NCBI GenBank assembly: GCA_015680685.1
Contig: MNCI01011801.1
Span: 183,823 to 235,670, forward strand
Length of the DNA: 51,848 bases
Source: Gnetum montanum
Lineage: Eukaryota; Streptophyta; Gnetopsida; Gnetales; Gnetaceae
Reading direction: 5' to 3'
Shown here: one piece after another, positions 30,283-41,037 of the stretch
Layout of the letters: each line of letters begins with the position of its first letter
How positions within the stretch are numbered: the stretch's first letter is position 1
Notes under the pieces: generated by a model
Told to the model about the DNA's origin: nothing
Databases searched by the model: none
The model's input: the letters and a program-made list of their open reading frames with translations, nothing else
Position numbers and translations under genes: made by a program

Positions 30283-33200
30283 ACTACAGGCATACACATC
30301 CATCTCATGGGTAATATATATAAATATAAACATATATACATAAGTGTTTAAGCACAATCCTATTCATCAACCATAAGGCTCTCTAGTATCTCTAATTCTA
30401 TTACTTGTATAAAATATAGTTAATATAAATTAAGTGGAAATCCTTTCTACTTTCCTTGCTAGATGACTATTAGGTATAGTACTGGAGAAAAGGAATTGGG
30501 AAAGAGAGCATCCTACATCAAAGGTTAGTCATGCAAGTGCATCTAATGTCCTAATACATATCATATCATCAGCTCAAACTACTAATATAGGCTTATGAAA
30601 ATCCACGGTTTCAACCATGTACCAACTCAATAAGAATAGCAAACAAAGCATTGCACATCCATAATAATATAACACACCATCCACACGTACATCTATTACC
30701 ACAAAGATCAACCTCATATGTTATAAATACACACAAAATTAAATGTGGTGTCTAGCATATATCATATGTTCTCTCAGTGTAGAATGAGTATAGGTTAATA
30801 ATAGCCCACAAACATTGGTCTTTTGGATGATTAGCTATAGGAATGAATACACCTATACCATGTACTAGTCATAGAGATGAATACACCTATTCTCTTTCAC
30901 TTCTAGCATGAGGCTTAAGACATAAAACTCATTGATGCTTCACAACAAGGGTTAATCCAATACTACCTTTAGGGTGCATTATCATTAACTAGTCCACACA
31001 TCTTATGTTAGTTTCACCCACCAACTAATTATAAGCAATTAGTGCTTCATTCATTGTCACAAAAGAAAATGTCTTTAAGATTGAATTTTATGCTAGCTTA
31101 ATTCATACCCATGCATTCTTGCTCATACCAATAGTATTCCACAATTTTACATAACCAATAAACACCTACAATTAGTACTACATATTCCTTTACAACAAAC
31201 CACACAAGGCATCTAACCAATACTAGCTAGCATAAATAACCAATCCTATTTTCTTTATGCAACACATACCTCATAACACGTAACATTTATCAACCAACAT
31301 ATATAATTTCATTAAAATTCATAAGAAAAAATACATAATTTTACCAAATATCACAAGAGTGTAGTAATTCATATAATCCATATCAAAGCACATGTGCTTC
31401 CTGGCCAAACTAGAAGACAAACATTTCAAGATATTATAAAGTCTACATATCATGCATCATACATACTTTTAGTTCAATTATTATTTTACCTAGATAGATT
31501 TTCCTCTTTTTTGTAGTTAAGAAAAATGTTTGAGCCATATTGTAAACATAAAAATGAATTATTATATTATTAATTCATATATATTGTTAACCAACAATAA
31601 CATAAATTTTGTCTAGATTAAAAATATGAATTATTTGGTATAGTCTAATAATCAGAATATACAAAGTTTAGAATCATTTAAAAATAGAGGAAAACTACAA
31701 CATAAGTAATTAGTTCAATAAAAAATCTTCCAAACTAGCTAGACACTAAAACATTCCCAACCAGTTATTTCATTTGTTTTTGCAAAATTATTCTCTCACA
31801 ACCCTACAAGCATACTTCCATGAATTAGATATTAAATATCTAATCTATGACCATAAATGGTATTTGGAATGATATGATTCTTAATATATGATGATCACAA
31901 ATTGAAAAGACATGAACTTTGAATTGAATACAAACTTATCCTATCAACGAAGATTAGAATGGATGGGAATGTAGTTGAATGGAAATAAACTTAATGATAT
32001 ATTTGATGAAATATAAGTGATATAAGGTAGAGTATAAGTAATATAAATGAGAAAAAGGCATAACATTAAATAAGAGAATGAGAACATGATATGTGAGAGA
32101 GGGTTTAATTTTTCTTCTTCTAAATGAAAATGTTAAATTAAATAAATGAACAAAGTTTACCTCCTAGGGAGGACTAAATGCTACAATGATGGGAAATATA
32201 GGTTGTGGATTAAAATTAATAATTGGACCTTATTTTTTTAGCAAATAAATGGTTTAAATTTGACCCTTTGTAAATGTAGATATGGATGAAGAATATGTTG
32301 TATTATTCAAAGATACTTTTAGATCAAAATAGGGTCAATTTCATGAACTATTCTGCAAGTGATGTTGGTACTATAGCAAGTAACATTGATGTTAGCCTTG
32401 GTGATGGAATTACAATAAATGATATTAACAATGGTCTAAACATGCTTGTATGTGTTATTAGTGATATCGGTGTGGAGGTTGAGCTCACAAACTATAAGTC
32501 ACATTGAGGTGGCCATAGAGCATGTAGGTGATGTAGTTAATTTACGTACTTACATTTCAGATCTTTCAAAATTTGAACAATGCTTTTATATCTCATGAAA
32601 TAATCTCAAAATTTATAGATTAGGATTTCCAAAGTTTTCTTAGAGTTAAGTAAAGATAACTCAAATCTTGTTTTAAAAACTAAAAGTTCATGTGAAAGTT
32701 AGATGACGTTGATGATGTAGAATGCTAATGTAGTGATGATAGTGTTGCCATCAATGCGTTGAAACTATATCAAATGATGCTAGCACCAATGTTAGAATGA
32801 CCTAGATTAAACTTATTATTTTCAACTTTCAAAGTTGTTGGAAGTCACAAAATTAATGCTTGTTCTCTAGGGGATAGTTGAGAACATGTTTTAGGATCCT
32901 TGAAAAGCCCAAAAGATGACTTGTGAAGATGACCTTAAGGCCATTTGATGATCTAAGTGGATGTGATAATATTGAAGTCACACATTTCCTTGAAGTAACA
33001 ATTTTCCTTAATAACATTAGCCCCTTTTAATGGATGTTGCTAAGATGCTAAAGGAGTATTTATTAAGAAGAGAATGGATGATGAGTTGGGAATGTACCTA
33101 CAAAAAAAGGGAGAAAAATTTGGGATAAGAAAATATTATTAGTACATCACTAATAGACTAGTCATGAGGCTGATGTTGTACCATAGGAAGGAGCATGGCT

Positions 33201-33744
33201 AAATCCTACACATGAAATGGTTGAAGGAATGCCATTGATGGTGTTCATACCTTGTCCCACTTAAACTCTCAATGCACCCTTGCTAGAATATAATAGAATC
33301 ACCCAATCCTCATTGAGGTGTTAATGAGAGGAAGGGAAATAAATAAGAAAGAGAAGTTAGAGAAAAAATAGACAAACATGAGAGAGAGAGAGATGAAACA
33401 TAGTGTTTTAGAATTAAGAAAGCAAGAAAATAGGAAAAGAAATAAGAAAAATTTTCTATACACCAAGTTGAGGTGCTATGCCGTAGAAATGGGGCATAGA
33501 TAAATTACACACTTTAATGATATAGATAACTCATAAATTGATAAAATATCTTCCTATACCACTCAAGACCAACACATCTTCACATGGAGTAAAAATGATA
33601 GAACACTCATGGCTCTCTACATAAGATATATTACTTTCAAATATTCTCATCATAGTATGCTATGGAAGGAATATTGGTTTAACAGAACATGTAGAGATTA
33701 GAAAAAATAGATGAAGTTGCATGGAAGAGATGTAGAAGAATGAT
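30283..33744. other. AT-rich DNA without recognised genes
   Basis: Low-GC sequence with short AT and GA microsatellites (30311-30345, 33381-33392) and a repeated 'GAATGAATACACCTAT' word (30840-30900). The frame 32286-32507 is Asp/Asn/Ile-rich and has no motif. No missing part of element A gag is found after the 3' LTR of B, so the right flank has been rearranged. Confidence 0.5.
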
Positions 33745-34076
33745 AGTAGAAGGAGTCCATAATATGTTGAACCATGAATTGTTGAAGGAGTCCATAAGGG
33801 CCTAGCCCACACAAGAATAGCCAATTGGAAAAATTTCTAGAAGACCTATCATAAGTAATAGGTAAAGAAATACATCATAACGATGTAGTCAAGAAGAATA
33901 TGTTATGAAGAAGTGACTCATAATGAGTTAGCAATATACCAAGAGTGACTATAGAATATAAATTAGCATAATTACAAAATATGTATAATTATAATCTTGT
34001 TCAATCAATAAATCATAATCTAAAAAGATTCTTGTAAAATTAGAGTTATTCAAGAGATGTAAAACTAAACTCTAAG
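33745..34076 (+). repeat. Left LTR of element E, 5'-truncated
   Basis: Matches the right LTR from 'AGGAGTCCATAA' onward and ends 'ACTAAACTCTAAGA' directly before the primer site. Sequence upstream of about 33745 does not align with the right LTR. Confidence 0.65.
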
Positions 34077-34077
34077 A

Positions 34078-34091
34078 TGGTATTATAGCAC
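34078..34091 (+). other. Primer binding site, tRNA-Met-like (element E)
   Basis: TGGTATTATAGCAC right after the LTR end. It differs from the standard initiator-Met primer site (TGGTATCAGAGC) by C-to-T and G-to-T only. Confidence 0.7.
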
Positions 34092-34339
34092 TACTAAAAA
34101 TTGGTTATGAGAATAAGTTGTTATAGATTGAATACAAATATAAAACAAAAAAAACTATCAAAATCAGAGTAAAGTGATATGTTAAGAATTTGCAACAATT
34201 CATAAACAAAAAATAGTTACATAAGGTGTATTTTATAGTTAATCAATTTATCATTATATAAGAAAGCATGAGTGTAAGAAATAAGAACATAGGGTGATGT
34301 ATCATAAAGTATAAGGAAGAAGAAGAATTAGATTACAAT

Positions 34340-35835
34340 ACAAGGGTAGAATAAAACATTGAGCAAGTTCGTGACTAGATAAGACTCTAGAAAATGATCT
34401 TAGCAAGAATACTAAAATCTCCTATGACATCAGTAGATCATAGGAATAGCATCCAATATCATTTTCTTCTTGAACTTAATATGGAGTACATTATATACAT
34501 ACTCTTGTGAATGGAAGACAAGCTAGATGAGCTACTACAATATTGGAAGATGGAAAAGAACACCATAAATGATTATAAAAATAAAGGAATACATGACAAT
34601 AATAATATCAATAGATAAGTAAGGAGACCATAAGATTATAATAAGAGGTCTAAAAATAAGTCTCAATATTCTAAGCCCCAAGGAACCAACTATACTAAAC
34701 TCTATTATCCTAAACTGCATGATGCTAAGCATATATTGTGTAATGTGTGGATGAAATAAGCCATGGTATTAAAGAACTTGAACTTTGTAACATCATGAAA
34801 CATAAAGAAAAGAAATAAAAAATGAGTATTTTTATGATAACTTAGTATGCTATGAATGATCACCACCATAAGAATTAATTACACTAATGGTGATATGAGT
34901 TGTCAGAAATATAAATATTGAAAATTCCAAAATTTGCAATTCAAAGTAAGGATGCAAATGTTACAATAAAAAGGGTAGTAAAATATTGGTTGGACAATAG
35001 GAAGGAAAATGTGATAAACAATCATAATATTATAATAGTTGGTGTATATCTTTATGTTGAATTCATGATCCATTATGGAACATTTAGACAAGTACAAGAT
35101 AGAAAAGATGATGAAATCTTAGAGGCTGTCAAGAACTTATCACTGATAGAGAAGGAGAAAGAAGAATGGAAAACTATCTTGTAAACTTAAATTAAAAAAT
35201 ATGATAAAATAAATTATATTTTTAGAAATTTTCATTGATAGTGGAATGATACAACGTGCATATCAGGCATAAATTATAGCTACTAGATTAGGGACCAAGT
35301 CAGGAAGCTCCATTTATGAAAAAACTAAAAGAATAAGTTACGATGATTAAGGAGTAGTATTTACAAGAGAAGGAAGATTTATAGATTAAAGCTAAATAGC
35401 TGAAATAAGAAGCTAACAATATTTTTAAGAAAAATTAAGAATTATTGATAGATCATCAAACACTACAAGTCAACATCTAGGAAGCCAAAGAGAGGATGTA
35501 TGCTACCAATTCATAAATAGAAGAGTATTAATAGTACCTTATCTCAAAAGAAGATGAAGTCAATGCATACTAAGAAGAACTTGAAGAGTTATAGAGGAAG
35601 ATGAAAGCACTAAAGGCATCCATGACATAGTAATAATCAAAAGTGCTACATCCACAATCATTAGTGGATGTAGTAGAAATTGAAGTACCTCCTTCCTTTA
35701 CTTCTGAACTATCATCTAATACTGCCCCTATTACTAATGTTTAATAAGAAGTTGCACATGCATCCTAGTCACCACTTGTCACTAAAATAGAGTTCATACT
35801 ATCTATTCCCCATATTATCTCTCCATAATGTATTA
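34340..35835 (+). pseudogene. Element E internal frame: basic region and coiled coil
   Basis: A decayed reading frame with a Lys/Asn-rich basic part near 34640-34700 ('YNKRSKNKSQYSKPQG'), a mixed part open from 34918 to 35184 (ending 'LIEKEKEEWKTIL'), and a heptad-like, strongly charged coiled coil at 35310-35640 ('MKKLKE', 'YLQEKEDL', 'EAKERMYAT', 'SKEDEVNAY', 'EELEEL', 'RKMKALKA'). A Ser/Pro/Thr-rich tail follows ('PPSFTSELSSNTAPITNV'). Nearly all stops in the coiled coil are TAA/TAG where Gln would suit. Gag-like structural protein is the best guess; no zinc knuckle was seen. Confidence 0.55.
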
Positions 35836-36070
35836 TTTTTCATTAAGATCAATGAAGAACAAATGTTCCTTGTGCCCAATTTCTATTGTGTCATTTTTAA
35901 TTTTTATGAACTTCTTAGTGAACAGGAGTAATTCCATTAATTCATATGAATATATAATTATTTTTTATTGGACACCATGAAGTATTGTATGCTTATAAAA
36001 TATTCTTTTTCTCTCATCAATTTTGCAGGAAAAAATAAATAAAGTTACAAAAATAATGTTTAAAGGGAAG

Positions 36071-36925
36071 TGTTAGAATATGATCTTAACACAATGTACA
36101 ATCATCAATTTCATAACTAATCAAGATTGTTCGTAACTAATTGTAAATAAGTTGTAATAAAAGGATGTGGCTAATATCTTGAGAACCATCACAACCTTTC
36201 CACGAGACATAAGCAATTATCAACCAATTATGAAAAATGAGAAAGAGGTGAGAAATAATAAAAGACTAATAAGATAGTAAGTGTAAACAATGATGAATCA
36301 TTAGAGAAGGTACATAATGTAGTATTATGTAGAAGACAAAAAAAATCAAGACTACAAGAAATAATAAATACATATCAAAAGCAATGGGAGCATTATGCAT
36401 CAAGAGGTATAACAAAACACAAAATTCATTAAGAGAAATAGAATTCATAATGACTATTGAAGAAACCAAAAGTTAACAAGTGGCTCATAAGTGAAAGAAG
36501 TGAAGAAAGATCTAGTTTCCTAAATTGGAAGAGAAGATCCAAGATAAGTAATTTGTAATCAGTTCTAGTTTCCTAAAGGGGAAGAAAAGATCATCTAGAA
36601 GATTTCAATGGAGTAAAGAAAATGACTACGAAATGAGAACATGCCATGAATAAGATACTAATCCCTAATAGGCCAAGCTATGGATGACTAAAGGAGTCCA
36701 CAATGACCCAACACATGTAAGACTAATCAACTACAAATATTCCTAGAAGACCTATCATAAGAAACAGGCAAAGGAAGGCATCATAAGGATGTAGCTAAGA
36801 AGAATATGTTATGAAGAAGTGACTTATAATGAGTTATCCAAATACCAAGAATGACTATAGAATACAAAATATTGTAATTTAGAAAGATGTATAATTATGA
36901 GTTTATTCAATTAATAGATCATATG
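36071..36925 (+). repeat. Right LTR of element E
   Basis: Begins TGTTAGAATATGATC after the purine tract. The part 36690-36920 aligns with 33783-34015. The terminal bases expected from the left LTR ('AAACTCTAAGA') are absent in direct orientation. Confidence 0.6.
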
Positions 36926-36987
36926 TTAAATTTTATTAGGACTTAAGCATTATTTGTGATAAATGATAAGAAATAATAATCAAGAAA

Positions 36988-37035
36988 AGTGTTAGAGTTT
37001 AGTTTCATGTCTCTTGGAAAATTCTAGTTTTGTGA
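36988..37035 (-). repeat. Inverted fragment of element E LTR end
   Basis: TGTTAGAGTTTAGTTTCATG and the following bases are, reversed, the terminus of the left LTR (34030-34076) with roughly four in five bases matching. The purine tract 'AATCAAGAAAAG' precedes it. No further inverted LTR sequence follows to the right. Confidence 0.5.
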
Positions 37036-37039
37036 TGAT

Positions 37040-37820
37040 ATCTAGTGATATGATCTAACCATATGGTATGTGTTGTTGATCTAACCATGATTTGTTGTTT
37101 CTTTTTGTAATTCATCATATTTTTTTTCAATCTTTCACTTTACATTTCAACTTCTCCTTCCACATGCATTATCTTCTTTAATCATGTCTTTTAACGGTGT
37201 TGGCTAGCTAACATTCCAAGCATGTATGGGTATGTTTGTATTGTTGAAAAGCTAGGAAATCTAACCTTTAGGATTTATTAATTAACAAGGATTGCAAAAA
37301 ATAAAAAAAACTAACTAATACTAAAAATAGGTAGGACTTGATCATGGTAAACTTGATTTAGATGATTCTTTGAAGCTAATGGCATGTTACCTGACTAGTT
37401 CTTAACATGGAAAAGTTGATTTAGGGGATTTTCATAGCCTAATGAAGTGTACTCCACATTATGAAACCTTAGGTGATAGTAAAAAGCTAAGATGTAGGAT
37501 AGCTATAGAATTGTTACTAGCCGTAACATATCCCAATAGTTGGTCTAGACATGTATGAGGGTTTATAATCCAATAGTTGTTCTGGTCTTACATGAGGGCT
37601 AGTTAGGTTAGGATCAACCTTATAATTACTCTACATTGATGCAATCACTCATGAAATATCATTGTATAAAAATCATACTTAATGTGATAACTAATGCATT
37701 AATAGGAAAATTAATGTGGTAATTTAGCCATTAATGATAATGTTAATGGTCTTGATTAAGGATTAAGTTAATTGTATTTATTGTAGGTTCTACTAATGTA
37801 CCTTGTAGCATGATCGTTAA
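37040..37820. other. AT-rich spacer
   Basis: No gene, repeat partner or regulatory site recognised. Confidence 0.4.
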
Positions 37821-38521
37821 TGTGGACATAAAATAGGCAGAAGTAACACCTCTCCATTAATGGGATCTTTCCCCATAGTTTTGGCATGTTTAGAAATGTT
37901 TTGGGTCTATTTTGATGACTTTAGGGTGTTCTACAGGCCATGGGAACTTTTTGGAGGTGTTTGAAGGTTCCAAGCATTGAAAAAAACATCTTTGTATTTT
38001 TTCCTTGAAAAGGAGATGTCCCATCTACACAGGAGATGTCCCAATTGCAAGTGAGACATCCCAGCTCTATTGTAGATGTCTCTACTAAGACATCCCACAT
38101 GATTTAAGGACATCTACTCTGAGACCTCTGTAGTTAGGAAAGACGTATCCCATAGATTTTAATAGACATTAAATTGAATGATAAGTTAGCGGGAAGATGA
38201 AGAGATAGGATAAAAAGATATAAATAGACTTCTTGTGCCTCCAATTTGATCAAGAGAGTCTAAGGAGAGTCTAGAGAAAGAAAGGGAGATAGAGTCTTGG
38301 AAAGATGCGCTGATGATCATCTTTATGTGTGTGTGATTGTTTTAATTAAGTATGTGAGAGTTGGATTGAATTTCTTGTTTGTCCTTTGGAATTTTACTTC
38401 CTTTCAGTTGTAATTTTTCAGTTTGAGTAAGAATAAACCTTTCATTTCTCTTTTTCTTGTTCAATTTTCCATTTTATGACTTTGAGAGAGCTTGGATTGT
38501 TGAATCCATGGGAGGTCCTCA
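37821..38521 (+). repeat. 5' LTR of element D
   Basis: Starts TGTGGACATA and ends near 'GGTCCTCA'. Contains a cluster of short complementary words (GAGATGTCCC / GACATCCCA / AGATGTCT, 38020-38120) and a TATA box. Aligns with 43945-44698 from first to last base. Confidence 0.85.
38219..38227 (+). promoter_or_regulatory. TATA box in 5' LTR of element D
   Basis: TATAAATAG, conserved at the same place in the 3' LTR (44354-44362) and followed by 'CTTCTTGTGCCTCCAATTTG', also conserved. Transcription would start some 30 bases downstream. Confidence 0.7.
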
Positions 38522-38922
38522 TTAGATTTGTATAAAAGTAGCTTGAATATGAAGACAACTGCATTCAAGTGGATAATTCTCATTTCAATTTTAATGAATC
38601 ACTTCAAATTCTCAAGCTTGGATGAATTCTCTTTTGCTACTTGTTCTACTCATCCTAGGGCTTTAAAATTCCCTTTGATCCCTAAGTTTGTCATATATTT
38701 TAAGAATTGGAAGATAATGTGGATTTGGACATCCATTGGCTTGTAATAGCTAGGATTTGAAGGTCTTATGCTCATTTCTTTTAAGATATGAGAATTTCTT
38801 GTTTCATTATTTAAGAAATCTTGAAAATTTCATCTTTCCTTGTAGAATTTTGTGAAAATTGCATTTTAGATCAATTTCCATCATTCCTCCAAAGTAAAAG
38901 ATTGTTCAAGCTTTGTCAAGAG

Positions 38923-40090
38923 ACATGGATGACATGAGAAATGCTCTTAAGCTCATTGTTGAGAAAATTGAGAAGCTTGAAGAGAACAAAGGACATGGTA
39001 CTTCACCAAAAGTATCAAAGCAAGGGTATAAGTCATGCAATTCTTCACCAAGACCTTCAAGAAATTTCTTGATGTCATCCCTTGAAGATGATATTCCTTT
39101 TGAAGATGAATACTTTGGAAAAGAAGAAGCTCAAGATGATTTTTTCTTCATGCTCCTAGTGTTGAGAATTAGTCTCAAGGTTTCATTTTTTCGAGTAAAG
39201 GGAAAAAGGAACTTCCTTTTAAGCCTCAAGAGAAGCAAGGTGAAGGAATTGAAGTCACTCTTGAAAAATATTTTAGAGATGCTTCAAGGATAACTCATAT
39301 TGAAGTCAAATCCTTCAATGACATGGAAGGAACTAAATCTTTTCTCTATTGGCTAGAAATGATTAACAAGTACTTTGAACTTGAAGATGTGGAAATCATT
39401 AAAATTTTTCTTTTACTAAAACTAAATTGGAAGACATAGTACTTGTATCGTGGGAAAAGGAAAGCCATTCTTAAAAGCTAAAAAATGGTACTCCTATCAT
39501 GGATTGGTCTTTAATGTAGTTCATGCTCAAGCAAAAATTTGCGAAGATTCACCATGGACAAGAGACCATCCAAAAATTGAAGTCCCTAAGACAAGTTGAT
39601 AAGAGTGTGAAGGACTACTACATGGATTTTTTTAAGGCTTTTCAGCTTGCAAAAGTTCATTGGGATGATTATGAATAGAATCTAACTTTTAAGGAGGACT
39701 GAAAAGGAAGTATCAACAAGAGCTAACCTTTTGTGAGCCCCAAACATTGGATGATGCTTTTGAATTAGCCCTTAAGGCTAAAAAGAAAATTTAATTATAT
39801 ACTAGAGGTCCTATTTATTCTAAGGGAAAGAACTTTGAAGATTTTAAAAGTGAGAAAGGAGTTAAGGAGAATGGAAATGCTAGGGAAGACACTAATGAGA
39901 AGCAAGAGAAGTCCAGGGAGAGCCAAGATTTGAAGAAAGACTACTCCAAGAATGAAAGGGTTAAGGAAATGGTTATGCCTCCAACATTCAATGTTTCAAT
40001 TATGGTGAAAAGGGACACAAACAATGGGAGTGTAATATGACAAAGGTTTCCAAGAGAAAGGAACTCCAAATCTTAGAAAAGGAATAATCC
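38923..40090 (+). pseudogene. gag: Element D gag with zinc knuckle
   Basis: The frame opens with 'MDDMRNALKLIVEKIEKLEE', a coiled-coil N-terminus, then a charged linker. The gag core is about 39300-39790: 'FNDMEGTKSFLYWLEMINKY', 'FELEDVEIIKIFLLLKL', 'FMLKQKFAKIHHGQE', 'IQKLKSLRQVDKSVKDYYMD', 'LTFCEPQTLDDAFELALKAK'. These are the capsid helices usual in Ty3/gypsy gag. A zinc knuckle at about 39990-40035 reads 'CFNYGEKGHKQWEC', where the second Cys of C-x2-C-x4-H-x4-C is Tyr (TGT to TAT). Frameshifts near 39160 and 39280 and stops (for example 39439, 39678) inactivate it. Confidence 0.8.
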
Positions 40091-40099
40091 TCCAATGAA

Positions 40100-41037
40100 G
40101 GTAGACTTATTGTGATTAAATATGCAATAGAAATTAATTCTTGCATGTTTATGGGAAATGTAAATGTTAATCAAGAAAATGAGGAAGAAGAAAGATTTGA
40201 TGAAGTAGAGATCAATGAGAAAATGAGTTTTGAAGTATTTTTTTTATTGAGAAAAGGAGTGCTCAATACTCCAAGGTTTCAAGGAATAAAACCAAGGACT
40301 TCATCAAAGGGACCAAGAGATCTTTAAAGTTAAAGATGATATATGTTGCTAATCAAGGAGAGTTCCTACCTCATGAGTTATGGGAGGTGAAGGATCCAAT
40401 CCAAAGGAATGGTCAGTATCAAGGGACTTCTCCAAGAAGGGTCAAGAGAATTACTAGAAGGTATGATTCTCATACTTTTTACAATTATTCTATACCTTGT
40501 GGCAAGGGAAAGGAAATTATAAGCCAAGTGGAGGCTATCTAATGGAAGATGGGAGAGTCTTCTAGCCAAGGTATGTGGAAGAATGATTGTTTTAATGATT
40601 TTTTTTAATGAATCTGCTACTGAAGCCATGGAGGAGAGTTTACCATTTGAGTTGGTAACTCCAAAATGGAATGAAGAGGTTGTTGATGATTCCTTTGAAG
40701 ATGAGAAGTCATTGGAATTGGGAATTCCTATTAGGGATCTTGAACCTTCAAACTTTAAAGAGATTGGATAGCCACATGTTGAAGATCAAGTTGGAGCATA
40801 GATGGATGGGAGAAGCCACGAAGATGTAAGTAAGTGTAAGATTTACCTTGTTGATGGTAGTAATGTCTCTCATGTTGAAGCTAGTGTGATGGATGATAGG
40901 TTTTCACTTCTGATTGGTAGTGTTTTATTCAATATCAATGAGGATCATGATCATTTTGATAATTGTGATGAAATTGTGTGTCATGTTGAAAATGATAAGA
41001 GGAATGTGACTTTTGATGTAACTGTTAGTGAGAGGAA
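40100..41037 (+). pseudogene. Element D frame downstream of gag, first part
   Basis: Continues after the zinc knuckle through an acidic stretch, then 'VANQGEFLPHELWEVKD' and 'GTSPRRVKRITRRYDSHTFY' (40345-40490) and further acidic text ('ELVTPKWNEEVVDDSFEDEK', 40639-40698; 'DRFSLLIGSVLFNINEDHD' near 40890). No protease, RT or integrase motif. The last open part ends at the LINE insertion site, and the frame resumes at 43232. Function unknown. Confidence 0.55.
41023..41037. repeat. LINE target site duplication, left copy
   Basis: TGTTAGTGAGAGGAA, identical to 43217-43231, flanks the LINE. Confidence 0.9.

Larger units (their letters stand above)
33745..36925 (+). mobile_element. Element E: small LTR element with decayed gag-like frame
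   Basis: Direct repeats at 33745-34076 (left, truncated) and 36071-36925 (right) share about 240 bases ('CTAGAAGACCTATCATAAG', 'AAGAATATGTTATGAAGAAG'). After the left repeat comes a primer site 'TGGTATTATAGCAC', close to the tRNA-Met complement TGGTATCAGAGC. Before the right repeat is a purine tract 'AAAGGGAAG' followed by TGTTAGAATATG. Only about 2 kb lies between, with a gag-like frame and no protease, RT or integrase, so it is non-autonomous. Confidence 0.7.

Noticed and set aside
32286-32507. 73-codon plus-strand frame
   Set aside because: Low-complexity Asp/Asn/Ile-rich reading in AT-rich DNA; neither conservation nor a motif could be seen.
34535-35097. Minus-strand frames in element E (64-65 codons)
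   Set aside because: AT-rich, Ile/Tyr-biased shadows of the plus-strand gag-like frame.
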